Source: PHAA01 sp964457945 (GTDB taxonomy: Bacteria > Bacillota > Syntrophomonadia > Syntrophomonadales > Syntrophomonadaceae). Taken from it: a stretch of 44,378 nt of DNA. The number at the start of each line of letters is the position of its first letter. The stretch's first letter is position 1. Of the stretch, positions 24,387-32,649 are shown piece by piece. Position numbers and translations under genes: made by a program. Under the pieces are notes generated by a model that ran no database searches, had not been told where the DNA came from, and saw only the letters and a program-made list of their open reading frames with translations. Where the stretch lies: positions 1 to 44,378 of the forward strand of contig CAYWFX010000030.1 of the NCBI GenBank assembly GCA_964457945.1, in the 5' to 3' direction.

Positions 24387-25091
24387 CTACAATTTCTTTA
24401 ACCGTACTATCATAATTATTGAGGTTTCTTCGCCATGAAACGGTACTTCGTAAAATCCATCAATTATAAACCCGCATTTGAAAGCAAGATTAAATATGTC
24501 TTGAATTGACCTGTGATAATAGTTTTGTAGCACTGGTTGTTCCTCAATTGCGACCCCTTTGTGAACACAAGAAGTGAAATAATCTTTATTTGGATACGTG
24601 AAACAAGGGTGGTGTGTAGCAAATACAAAAATTCCATTCTCACTCAGCATATCGAAAACCGCCTTAAACAATGGTTCTATATCGGAGATATCCATAATCG
24701 CCATATTAGCTACAGCCTTGGTAAAAGGTTTTTCTTGCTGTAAATTCATAAGCTGTTCATACTTGGTTGCATCACATACTTTAAAAATTACTTTGTCAAG
24801 AACATCTGCTCTGCGAATTTTTGCAAGCTCAATCATTTTAGTACTGAAATCAAATCCAACAACTTGTGCTCCTTTGTCTACCAGACTTTTCGAAAAATTT
24901 CCATTACCACAAGCTATATCCAACACTAAATCATAAGACTTAATATTCAACAATTCTTCGGTATGTGGACGGACAATCTCACAATGAAAGCTGTTTGAAT
25001 CATCACCCATTTTATTGTCCCAAAACTCAGCATTGGTTTCCCATGCATTTAAACTTTCAGTGTTTATGTCTTTCATACTTGTATTTTCCAA
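24387..25091 (-). CDS. SAM-dependent class I methyltransferase (234 aa)
   Basis: Motif I VLDIACGNGNFSKSL (about 56-70), acidic post-I residue in VVGFDFSTKMIELAK, motif IV area AVANMAIMDISDIEPLF, and ENGIFVFATHHPCF. The substrate is unknown; the layout is like small-molecule or quinone-type methyltransferases. The start is TTG 25091, placed by GGAGG 8 bases in front; the frame from 25106 would put that ribosome site inside the gene. Not closely related to the methyltransferase at 6895. Confidence 0.82.
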   Translation of the reverse strand: MENTSMKDINTESLNAWETNAEFWDNKMGDDSNSFHCEIVRPHTEELLNIKSYDLVLDIACGNGNFSKSLVDKGAQVVGFDFSTKMIELAKIRRADVLDKVIFKVCDATKYEQLMNLQQEKPFTKAVANMAIMDISDIEPLFKAVFDMLSENGIFVFATHHPCFTYPNKDYFTSCVHKGVAIEEQPVLQNYYHRSIQDIFNLAFKCGFIIDGFYEVPFHGEETSIIMIVRLKKL

Positions 25092-25226
25092 GTTTACATC
25101 CTCCAATTAAGATGATATAAATAATCGCTAGTTCGTATTTTCCTACTAATGTTCAGTATAACTTACTGCTACAATTGTTGCGCATCATAAACAGACTGCG
25201 CAGTACAAATATTTAATGGCTGGGTG

Positions 25227-25604
25227 CTAAGCTATTTTTATTAGATGACGAAGTAATTCCAAGCAAAGAATAAATACGAGTATATGTGGTATAGAAAAAG
25301 CCCAATGAGCAATAAATGGACTGTAAGTCCAATCGGTTATACTACTGCCATGAAATATAAACCATAGTATTATGGGGGGAATCTGTATCAACATGTTTAA
25401 GTATAGTACCAACCTGGTAAATATACCCCATTTAGTATTGAAAATCAGGCCAACCACAATAAAGCCTAAAACTTGGGCGACATACCCCCACTGTTCTACT
25501 TCTGCTTCTAGTGTGCCATATAACTCGTGAGAGTAGCTGTATCCGAGCATAATAGTTATGATACCAGTGATAAAAATAAATATCCTAAAACCCAAAATGG
25601 ACAC
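25227..25604 (-). CDS. Four-helix membrane protein (125 aa)
   Basis: Four hydrophobic segments (FRIFIFITGIITIMLGYSY, VAQVLGFIVVGLIF, LVLYLNMLIQIPPIILWFIF, SIPHILVFILCLELLRHLI). GTG 25604 is the likely start, 8 bases after AAGGAGG; a TTG at 25622 would leave the ribosome site within the frame. No family recognised. The SH3-type gene ends 52 bases upstream in the same direction, so the two may be co-transcribed. Confidence 0.62.
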   Translation of the reverse strand: MSILGFRIFIFITGIITIMLGYSYSHELYGTLEAEVEQWGYVAQVLGFIVVGLIFNTKWGIFTRLVLYLNMLIQIPPIILWFIFHGSSITDWTYSPFIAHWAFSIPHILVFILCLELLRHLIKIA

Positions 25605-25656
25605 TGATACATCCTCCTTCAATCGTCATCACAGACGCTTCCTTTTTTCAAAAACC

Positions 25657-26577
25657 TTAATAGCCCATGTAATAGTCCGCCGGGAAGGTGTAGCTGATAT
25701 CAGTTTCTCTGACCCAACCATCAACCCCTCCGGGAAATGCGCAATATGCCCAGCCATTGTCTCGTTCATTAATCGCTAATTGACCGGAATGCTTTTGTAA
25801 AACTGGTGCGTTGCTGGATGGTTCTGAAAAAAGATCGACTTCTTGGCTCAGAAAACCCTCATTCGGTATGATGGTGCTTGAGCCTGTGGTAAATTTAGTG
25901 CTTTCAATCCATCCCACAGGATTGGGAACGCTAAAAGCTACGGTATCAATGAAGGTCCATTCCACCCCATGGGATGCCTTTTTCGCCAGCGTCCTTACCA
26001 AATTGCCCTTTTTCAATGCGAATACTTCTTCAGAAGCAGTGGATGTTTCTTCCCACACAGGTGTGTCTTCACGGATGACGCCCGTTATTCTATCGATGCC
26101 GTATAACGCAACATTTTTCTTCAGGCTTATTTCCCTTTTAAAAAGCTCCTGATAGGATAAAAGGATGTCTTTTAAATCGCTTGAGGCCATCATGAACATG
26201 GGGGGGCCTTGTTGGGCATTGCTTGTCACCAAAAACTCAGTGTCGCCGGAATCGCCAATAACTATTTGCTTGCCATTGGTTAAAGATACGATTATTTCTG
26301 TGGTTACGATCTGATCCTGTTTTAGTTCGGGCAGGATAACCCCATTATTTAATGCATGAATAAGCCTAACCTTTTGATTCTGATTAAATACAATACCTGA
26401 AAAATCCGGGTTGATAACTGGTTTAATACTTACTGCCGATATGCTATCCAGGCGGAGATCAGCTAACTCATTGCCTTTTTGGTTAGTTTTGGTAATTGAT
26501 GCAGCAGCAATAAAAATCCCCAGGCTGGCCAGGGCAACCAGCAATATGCCTATAAAAGCTTTATTTCTCTTATTCAT
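25657..26577 (-). CDS. Membrane-anchored protein with SH3-like domains (306 aa)
   Basis: One N-terminal membrane segment (AFIGILLVALASLGIFIAAA), about 120 residues of mixed alpha/beta fold, then two SH3-like stretches: about 160-230 (GVIREDTPVWEETSTASEEV to GWIESTKF) and about 240-300 (SQEVDLFSEPSSNAPVLQKH to GVDGWVRETD). Such domains often bind cell wall. GGAGGG precedes ATG 26577 by 9 bases. Function unknown. Confidence 0.7.
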   Translation of the reverse strand: MNKRNKAFIGILLVALASLGIFIAAASITKTNQKGNELADLRLDSISAVSIKPVINPDFSGIVFNQNQKVRLIHALNNGVILPELKQDQIVTTEIIVSLTNGKQIVIGDSGDTEFLVTSNAQQGPPMFMMASSDLKDILLSYQELFKREISLKKNVALYGIDRITGVIREDTPVWEETSTASEEVFALKKGNLVRTLAKKASHGVEWTFIDTVAFSVPNPVGWIESTKFTTGSSTIIPNEGFLSQEVDLFSEPSSNAPVLQKHSGQLAINERDNGWAYCAFPGGVDGWVRETDISYTFPADYYMGY

Positions 26578-26809
26578 AACCGTTTCCCTCCAGTAAGAAG
26601 ATAAGCGTTCGTTTAATTACCTCTTACTACGCTAGGAAAGGAATATAGCTTGCAGTTAATGTGATAATTCCATGCCTGACGAGACTGCAGACTGCTGTTG
26701 AAGTATAACCAACTATCTCTTTATAGAATTGGTAAAATTTTTAATATATTTAATTTTCATGAAATCTTTTTGGGTATTTAGTTGTATCATTGACAAAGGA
26801 TGTGATGAA

Positions 26810-28086
26810 GTGGAAAACAAAAAGAAATTTTTAACTATAGCATCTGTAATAGCGTTTATTTTAGCATTAACCCTGTTTTATTCCTCTCTGTCGTTTAATA
26901 AAACAGCTATAGCGCAGAATTTAATGACAGGAATCATACCCCATAACGTTAATGTTTCCAATGCTATAACAGATAAATTTATTGCTTCCACGCAAAGATT
27001 CTCGATGGAATTATTTAAAAACTCAGTTAAAAAAGACGAAAATTCGCTTATATCTCCCGCATCAGTATTTTTAGCCTTGGGCATGACTGCCAACGGTGCC
27101 ACCAACGAAACCCTTAATTCTTTATAACCAGTATGGGAAAATACGGCCTGACCCTGGACGAGCTTAATAAAGCTAATAAAGCTTATTTTGATGAGCTTAC
27201 TAAAGAGCGAGGAAGCACTGCCCTAAATATTACGAACTCCATATGGTTCCGGAATGATTTCACCCCTAAAGCCGAATTTTTACAAAACAACGCTGATTAC
27301 TTTGGCGCTGGAGCCAGGAAATTAGATTTTAATGATAAAGCTTCTGCTGATGTAATTAACAATTGGATAAGGGAAAGGACTAATAGTAAAATTGATAAAA
27401 TTATTGATAAAATAGACCCTGACGATGTCATGCACCTTATTAACACCATTTACTTCAATGCCAAATGGAAAACGCCGTTTGACAGGGAGCAGAAGGCTAA
27501 CCAAGGAAACTTTTATCTTAGTAACGGCAAGACTCAAACTACCACGTTTATGCATCTTACCGACGATTTGGATTATATAAGCGTCCCAAGCGCATCTGCT
27601 GTGCTGCTTTCATATAACGATGGACGTTTTGCATTTCTTGGTATACTTCCTAATCAAGGTATTAATCTTAACCAATATATAAAGACATTAGATGAAAGAA
27701 CAATTCCGGCATTGATTAGCCAAAAAAGAAATACTCATATTGCGGTTACAATTCCTAAATTCAAAACTTCCGGTGATTTTGAATTAAAGGACGCCCTTAA
27801 AAATATGGGGTTGGGGATTGCTTTTGATGAAACTAGAGCGGATTTCTCAAAAATGGGAAACTGTTACGAAAAATTAGTAATCTCATCCGTTAAGCACAAA
27901 ACCTTTTTACAGGTTGATGAGTTAGGAACCGAAGCAGGCGCGGTAACAGATGTTGTAGTGAAAGCGACAGGTATAAACGGGACTATTCAAGCTATGGTTT
28001 TAAATCGCCCGTTTATATATGCGATTGTTGATACCGAGACAAATCTGCCCTTATTCTTAGGTACGATGGAAAATCCTCAAAGTTAG
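26810..28086 (+). pseudogene. Serpin (serine protease inhibitor) with a frameshift
   Basis: Exported serpin: GTG 26810, signal or anchor helix (FLTIASVIAFILALTLFYSS), then RFSMELFKNS and SLISPASVFLALGMTANGAT, the serpin opening. Frame 1 stops at 27125; the protein continues in another frame from about 27120-27133 (MGKYGLTLDELNKANKAYF) and is intact to the end, including IWFRNDFTPK, LINTIYFNAKWKTPF and the hinge GTEAGAVTDVVV. The C-terminal RPFIYAIVDTETNLPLFLG is also complete. A one-base change near ATTCTTTATAACC separates the halves. The rest is so well kept that a recent mutation, a sequence error or programmed shifting are all possible. Confidence 0.82.
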
Positions 28087-28129
28087 AGTATCAGTAAGTT
28101 AATAGCATCAGCTCATTATTCTTTCAAGT

Positions 28130-28178
28130 CTAATCTGCCCACTTCCCATGGCTTTCCATAATACTACAATACATAGTT
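28130..28178. repeat. Dispersed 36-49 bp repeat, copy 2
   Basis: 28143-28178 matches 3891-3926 with one mismatch. On the minus strand it encodes NYVL, a stop, then YYGKPWEVG, so this copy is broken. It lies between the serpin and the sigma/DUF4179 pair. Confidence 0.7.
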
Positions 28179-28374
28179 ATTTTCTCATCGAAATTATTTT
28201 GCATTAACCGAATGGTCATTGAGCATACGGGTTTAGGCAACTGCCCGTTGAGATAATCCATATTCTTTTCAGCAATTTAAATATGTGAAAACCATTCTTC
28301 TGTATAATCAGTCTATATAAGTGTAAGGACAATTAACCGGTTAAGCCTTATAGAACTTATAATGGAGGCGTTTT

Positions 28375-28938
28375 ATGGTTCCTGCAGATACGGATAAGGT
28401 CAGCAAGGCATGTACTGGTGACAATAATGCTTTTTCTGATCTGATTCAGGAAAGAAAGGATGATATTTATAAGATTGCGTACACCTATATGAAAAATAGG
28501 GATGATGCGCTGGATATTGTCCATGAGGTTGTTTACAAGGCATTCATAGCAATTAAAAAGCTGAAAAATCCAGCGTTTTATAATACCTGGCTGACCAGAA
28601 TTACAGTCAACTGCTGTATTGACCATTTAAAAAGGAGCAAAAAGCGAGCCAGTTTTGAGGATAAATACAGTAATCCAGAAGAACTGGAACAAATACCCGA
28701 CTGTGGCCAGGATAGTATGAATTGGGTTGCAGGTATTGATTTATTCAATGCTATAGACAAACTCAATATAGAACAGCGGACGGTAGTGGTTCTGAAATAC
28801 TACCTGGATTTCACTTTGACCCAAATTGCAGATATACTGGTTTGTCCGCTGGGTACAGTCAAAACTCGCCTGAACAAGGCATTAAGCATATTAAGAATGG
28901 AACTTAAGGAGGGTTATAATGAAAGCTTATCAAGATGA
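28375..28938 (+). CDS. ECF-type sigma factor (187 aa)
   Basis: Region 2: YKIAYTYMKNRDDALDIVHE, VVYKAFIAIKKLKNPAFYNT then TWLTRITVNCCIDHLKRSKK. Region 4: LNIEQRTVVVLKYYLDFTLT, QIADILVCPLGTVKTRLNKA. It is of the SigV/SigM-like type common in Firmicutes. ATG 28375 follows GGAGG by 6 bases. It overlaps its anti-sigma gene by 20 bases. This is the fourth ECF sigma gene in the window. Confidence 0.9.
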   Translation: MVPADTDKVSKACTGDNNAFSDLIQERKDDIYKIAYTYMKNRDDALDIVHEVVYKAFIAIKKLKNPAFYNTWLTRITVNCCIDHLKRSKKRASFEDKYSNPEELEQIPDCGQDSMNWVAGIDLFNAIDKLNIEQRTVVVLKYYLDFTLTQIADILVCPLGTVKTRLNKALSILRMELKEGYNESLSR

Positions 28939-29899
28939 TTTTGACAATATCGAAGTGCCTTCTGCACAGGTGGATATGATGGTACAGAGAGCCATCAATG
29001 AGGGGAAAAAGCATTTGAAAATGAAAAGAAGAATAAGCATGGGTGCATCAGCAGCATTACTTGGTATTTTTATCCTAAGCAGCGGTTTTGTATCCACTTC
29101 CATGGCCAGGGTGTTTGTGAATATACCTTTTGTGGGCTCAGTATTTGAAAGTTTTGCTGACCAGGATCTAGCCAACATAAATAGTAATGACTTGACTAAA
29201 TTAGATCATATGCAGATTACCGACCATGGTATAACTGTTGAAATTAAGGAAGTATATTATGACCAATCAAATATTAGTATCGCTTATCTGGTAAGCGGTG
29301 CAGACTACTCTGATGCAAAACATTTCGATGCGCTATATTCTTGTGATGGCAAACCTATCGGTGGAGGAGGAGGTGCCACCTATAATCAGATATCCGATAA
29401 ATTGTATTCGGGTCTGAAGACGTTTTATCCGGGGGTAGATTCATCACTTCCAGACCACTTTGACCTGGAAGTGGTACTGACCGATGATATGGAAAAGGCA
29501 TCAGCAAGCCCTTACCGTTTTACAATTCCGGTTTCTCGCAGCCAAGCCGATGAAAAAACCAAGAGCTTGCTGGTGATGAAGTCGGTTAAATCGGGTGATA
29601 GCATCCTTTTAGTGAAAAAGATCGTATTTACTCCTGTCTCTACCACAGTTGAGTATGACTACACCCATCCCAACGATCAAGGCAAACAACAACAGGGGCA
29701 ACATGATGTTAAACTAATAAACAGCCGTGGTGTTGAAATGGTTCGTGGTGGTTATAGTTGGCACGGTGAAATAAATAAAGATCAATACACAAATGTTAGT
29801 CTTGCACATTTCTCGGCCAGTAACGAACCCAATGGCAAATGGACTTTTGAGCTTGTGCCCAAGCGTGGAGATAATATCAGGGTGGATTTTAATATATAG
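28919..29899 (+). CDS. Membrane anti-sigma factor, DUF4179 type (326 aa)
   Basis: Partner of the preceding sigma factor (20-base overlap, AAGGAGG inside the sigma gene). Cytoplasmic N-terminus about 1-40, a membrane helix about 41-61 (SMGASAALLGIFILSSGFVS), then the DUF4179-like outer domain (TDHGITVEIKEVYYDQSNIS, IAYLVSG) and a beta-rich C-terminal part (KWTFELVPKRGDN). It is distinct from the protein at 2415. Confidence 0.82.
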   Translation: MKAYQDDFDNIEVPSAQVDMMVQRAINEGKKHLKMKRRISMGASAALLGIFILSSGFVSTSMARVFVNIPFVGSVFESFADQDLANINSNDLTKLDHMQITDHGITVEIKEVYYDQSNISIAYLVSGADYSDAKHFDALYSCDGKPIGGGGGATYNQISDKLYSGLKTFYPGVDSSLPDHFDLEVVLTDDMEKASASPYRFTIPVSRSQADEKTKSLLVMKSVKSGDSILLVKKIVFTPVSTTVEYDYTHPNDQGKQQQGQHDVKLINSRGVEMVRGGYSWHGEINKDQYTNVSLAHFSASNEPNGKWTFELVPKRGDNIRVDFNI

Positions 29900-29917
29900 T
29901 AATTAGTCGAGGTAAAG

Positions 29918-29949
29918 GGGAGGGGCTTTTATAAGTTACCCTCCCTTTT
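29918..29949 (+). terminator. Terminator of the sigma/DUF4179 operon
   Basis: GGGAGGG (29918-29924) pairs with CCCTCCC (29939-29945), with an inner CTT/AAG pair, followed by TTTT. It starts 19 bases past the stop at 29899. Confidence 0.75.
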
Positions 29950-29955
29950 GCATTA
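29920..29955 (+). repeat. 36-bp hairpin repeat, copy 2
   Basis: Same sequence as 21473-21508 with three differences. The likeness extends past the stem into TTTGCATTA, which suggests copying rather than chance convergence of terminators. Confidence 0.65.
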
Positions 29956-29992
29956 ATATGGAAGGCGAATGTAGTATTCTCAATTCTCTAGT

Positions 29993-30490
29993 CTAATAGG
30001 AAGCAGCCTCAAGTATAATATTTTCAAATGTTTTTTGTAATTGAGCTGCATCATTTCCGGGGTTCACTTTTACCCAGCAGTCCAGCCATTTTCCTCCTTT
30101 AAGCGGCAGCATAGCGTGGACTTCCTGCCAACTTTCTTGCTTCTCTCCAGCGGCTGGGGATTGGTAAAAAAGCAGTAGCAGGTGGCTTTCTCCCATTCCA
30201 CCGTCCAGTTTTTTGTCACTCAGGATATTGCGGTGGTTGGGAAGATAATAACCGCCAAGTTCCTCAAAGGCTCCGATGATACGGCTTTGCTCGCCCTTTA
30301 TTTGAAGGATTCCCTGATCGCTGCTCTCTTTTTCCCATATAGTGGGTAGAGGGAGAGATATTATAATATCCTTCAGGTCGAGGCGATCACTTTTATAAAG
30401 GCCGTCAATAATACTATAATAGCTGGATTGAATCAGATTCGTAATAAACCATCCTTCCTGGCTGTTATAAGTGAGCTTTTTCACCACCAT
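29993..30490 (-). CDS. Hypothetical protein (165 aa)
   Basis: No family recognised. Soluble, without signal peptide or membrane segment; it has a clear protein-like pattern (IIISLPLPTIWEKESSDQGI, ESHLLLLFYQSP, GGKWLDCWVKVNPGNDAAQL). ATG 30490 has GGAG only 3 bases in front, so GTG 30484 may be the true start. It is not spaced as an operon with its neighbours. Confidence 0.6.
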   Translation of the reverse strand: MVVKKLTYNSQEGWFITNLIQSSYYSIIDGLYKSDRLDLKDIIISLPLPTIWEKESSDQGILQIKGEQSRIIGAFEELGGYYLPNHRNILSDKKLDGGMGESHLLLLFYQSPAAGEKQESWQEVHAMLPLKGGKWLDCWVKVNPGNDAAQLQKTFENIILEAASY

Positions 30491-30513
30491 TTTCTCCGTT
30501 GCGAAGAGTCTTT

Positions 30514-30624
30514 ATGGTTTTTAAACCCCTGGATAGCTATATGGAAGTACAACCCCAGGAGCTGAAATCATTTGAACGAAAAGGCTTTACTGTTGTGGAA
30601 TGGGGAGGTACGGAGTTAGAGTAA
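30514..30624 (+). pseudogene. 36-codon C-terminal remnant
   Basis: Frame reading MVFKPLDSYMEVQPQELKSF, ERKGFTVVEWGGTELE, stop. Protein-like, without ribosome site, squeezed between two minus-strand genes. Probably the tail of a lost gene; family unknown. Confidence 0.3.
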
Positions 30625-30638
30625 CTTTTATTCCGCCT

Positions 30639-31346
30639 TTACTTAGTACTTATTGGATAAGAATAATTCAACTTCAAAACTCCATTATATGCAGGTATTT
30701 TTATCTTGTCGGCACGCTCCAGCTTGGTTTGCAAAAAACCAGTTAATTGATCTAAAATGCCGCCCGGCATAGATAATCCGGCATCCAAATTCTTGGGATC
30801 TCCGGTAGCTTTGATTATAAATGGAGGGGTTAGTCGGTTCTGATTTACCAAAATAGGGGTCCCCACACACCTTATTTCCGACATTGCCGTAATACGCTGG
30901 TCATTTACTGATATCGCTTCTGCTCCAGAAACTCGCATTTCGTTTACAATACGTTGAATATCGTAATCGTGCACCAGGTAATCACTCACGTCACCATCTA
31001 ACCGGACTACCTTCGGACTGTCATTTATAGTAACAATAATTCCCGGCCCCTCTATTGGCGTCAGTCCCGCATATATATTAGCCTTTTTTAGTTCGGACTG
31101 CAGATCTGCGATGGCCTCGCCGCTGCCATTCTCCAAATTAGTAAGCTTTTGCCTCAGTTCAACAACTTCTTTTGAATAGGCATCCCGTTCCTTTGATATT
31201 GTACTAATCTTATACGCCATTTCATCCGACCTGGTACCCCTAAGACTAACATCATAGTTGGATGAGGTTTTGAATTGTATAGCGAGCATGATTCCCACAA
31301 CCATACATATCGCCATGATATATATCTTTCCACTTGTATTATGCAT
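30639..31346 (-). CDS. DUF881 (YlxW/YlxX-like) membrane protein (235 aa)
   Basis: N-terminal membrane helix (IYIMAICMVVGIMLAIQF), a coiled coil (about 45-95, ISKERDAYSKEVVELRQKLT), then the DUF881 core: GLTPIEGPGIIVTINDSPKV, LVHDYDIQRIVNEMRVSGAE, ISVNDQRI and FIIKATGDPKNLDAGLSMPG. In Firmicutes DUF881 genes usually sit in the division/sigE region; here it stands alone. The start is ATG 31346 with GGAAGGTG in front rather than TTG 31361. Confidence 0.88.
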   Translation of the reverse strand: MHNTSGKIYIMAICMVVGIMLAIQFKTSSNYDVSLRGTRSDEMAYKISTISKERDAYSKEVVELRQKLTNLENGSGEAIADLQSELKKANIYAGLTPIEGPGIIVTINDSPKVVRLDGDVSDYLVHDYDIQRIVNEMRVSGAEAISVNDQRITAMSEIRCVGTPILVNQNRLTPPFIIKATGDPKNLDAGLSMPGGILDQLTGFLQTKLERADKIKIPAYNGVLKLNYSYPISTK

Positions 31347-31436
31347 ATTTTCACCTTCCAATCTCTGGTTTTGATCATTGAATTTGCATTATCGAAATAA
31401 TGGATACAAGAAATTATTTTGCGCTGTTATACCCTA

Positions 31437-31589
31437 TTATTCAAACCGAATCCATCCTCCCCAAATATTTATTCCCTCTAATTCATTCCATAGCCACGAT
31501 CTAAAAAGCACACTTATAATTACCATTAAAATAGCGATTAATGAGCATCTCTGCCAGCTTATCATCAGAACATCTCCAGGCATCACCAT
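31437..31589 (-). CDS. Possible small single-helix membrane protein (50 aa)
   Basis: Frame reading MVMPGDVLMISWQRCSLIAI, LMVIISVLFRSWLWNELEGI, NIWGGWIRFE. One hydrophobic helix followed by a Trp-rich amphipathic tail. AAGGA lies about 20 bases before the ATG, too far for that codon, so the start is uncertain (an upstream rare start is possible). It precedes the DUF881 gene by about 90 bases on the same strand. Confidence 0.35.
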   Translation of the reverse strand: MVMPGDVLMISWQRCSLIAILMVIISVLFRSWLWNELEGINIWGGWIRFE

Positions 31590-31652
31590 AGCGATAATTA
31601 CATTTTCCTTATTATAACGCTTAACATTAAGCCCTTAATATACTTTTTCAGG

Positions 31653-31658
31653 TATAAT
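31653..31658 (+). promoter_or_regulatory. Candidate -10 box of the ATP-grasp operon
   Basis: A perfect TATAAT stands 52 bases before the first gene of the operon. No good -35 hexamer is seen at 17 bases, so this is a tentative call. Confidence 0.35.
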
Positions 31659-31709
31659 ATGGTATATAGGGCGTTTATTTGTTTTGCAGATTATTAGGAG
31701 GTGACTAAT

Positions 31710-31931
31710 ATGAATACTTCTATCCCTGTCCAAGCTCCCATGGGTACTCCCCCTTCGTTTCCGAATTTGTATGTTTTATCTTGGTCGTTGGTAAATTTAG
31801 CAATACTCATTGCTATTGTAGTGCTGATATTTCGGTACCTTAAACAAAAAAACACCTTTCGGAAGCAAGTTTTGAATAGGCTGGACAGCTTAATATCATT
31901 ACTTCAGCATAGGAAAAATGACCACGAATAA
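31710..31931 (+). CDS. Small membrane protein opening the ATP-grasp operon (73 aa)
   Basis: Pro-rich N-terminus (IPVQAPMGTPPSFPN), one membrane helix (about 24-44, SLVNLAILIAIVVLIFRYL), and a basic C-terminal tail with a short amphipathic helix (VLNRLDSLISLLQHRK). AGGAGGTG stands 5 bases before ATG 31710; a GTG at 31701 lies within that site and is not the start. It is the first gene of a seven-gene unit. Function unknown. Confidence 0.7.
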   Translation: MNTSIPVQAPMGTPPSFPNLYVLSWSLVNLAILIAIVVLIFRYLKQKNTFRKQVLNRLDSLISLLQHRKNDHE

Positions 31932-32024
31932 CTGGAAAATTGCCTCCAGATATATAAGCACTTTTTACTTATCGCCCAAAGAGTTATAATGTTTATAGTG
32001 ATTTTACTAACGGGAGTTGTTGAG

Positions 32025-32453
32025 ATGAGCACCTTCGGTATGTTAACCAACTTTTCAGGAATGAATGCCTATTTAGCCACTGGTATAAGCTATCTAATCG
32101 GCATTCTCGTAGTGGGAGTAGGACTTTTTATTTTCTCTATTCTTACCCAATACCATGACTTGGATGAAATCAAGCGAGGGAATGTAGCAGTAGGATTGGC
32201 CACGGGTGGTCTGATTCTAAGTTTGTCCAATGTCATGCGTTTTGCCATCCTATCCAATAGCACCACTATTGGTGTACTGACCTGGGGCGGACTTGGCATC
32301 CTCGGCATGATTGTGGGCTGGTTTTTGTTTGACAAGCTCACACCCCAGTTTTGTGTAGATGAAGAGCTGAGCAAAGACAATCGTTCCGTCGGAATTATGG
32401 TTTTTTCAGTTTTCATGGCCATTTCCTACATCGTCGGAGCTAGCATCAGCTAA
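32025..32453 (+). CDS. DUF350 membrane protein (YjfL-like, 142 aa)
   Basis: Four hydrophobic segments with the DUF350 pattern: YLIGILVVGVGLFIFSILTQ, a charged loop (DEIKRGNVAVGLATGGLILS), TWGGLGILGMIVGWFLFDKL and a last helix IMVFSVFMAISYIVGA. ATG 32025 follows GGGAG; the frame back to 31989 is unsupported. DUF350 proteins are repeatedly found beside glutathionylspermidine-synthase-like ligases (YjfC/YgiC), as here. The molecular role of the family is not settled. Confidence 0.82.
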   Translation: MSTFGMLTNFSGMNAYLATGISYLIGILVVGVGLFIFSILTQYHDLDEIKRGNVAVGLATGGLILSLSNVMRFAILSNSTTIGVLTWGGLGILGMIVGWFLFDKLTPQFCVDEELSKDNRSVGIMVFSVFMAISYIVGASIS

Positions 32454-32468
32454 GGAGGCAGTAGCATT

Positions 32469-32645
32469 ATGAAAATCTATATATATAGAACCATTGATGA
32501 CTGGAACGAACAGTCTACCGATTACGTTTTGGATGGAAATCTCTTGAAGGTAGAAAGCGGGATCGCCACCATACAGGATCAAAACGGAAACCGGCAGTTC
32601 ATGAATTTAAATCAGGTATTCTGCCTGGTGGAAAGCACTAGCTAA
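32469..32645 (+). CDS. Small cytoplasmic protein of the ATP-grasp operon (58 aa)
   Basis: AAGGAGG and ATG 32469, 15 bases after the DUF350 stop. It reads MKIYIYRTIDDWNEQSTDYV and ends FMNLNQVFCLVEST. No membrane segment; it looks like a small beta-rich fold. Its stop is four bases before the start of the next gene. The spacing and ribosome site make it a confident gene despite its size; function unknown. Confidence 0.75.
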   Translation: MKIYIYRTIDDWNEQSTDYVLDGNLLKVESGIATIQDQNGNRQFMNLNQVFCLVESTS

Positions 32646-32649
32646 GTGC

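Noticed and set aside
29993..30490. Considered as a pseudogene because of the closely spaced start signal
   Set aside because: The frame is intact with protein-like composition throughout; only the start codon is uncertain.
31378..31617. 79-codon plus-strand frame in the spacer before the ATP-grasp operon
   Set aside because: No ribosome site and no protein-like pattern; the opposite strand gives a better small-protein candidate.
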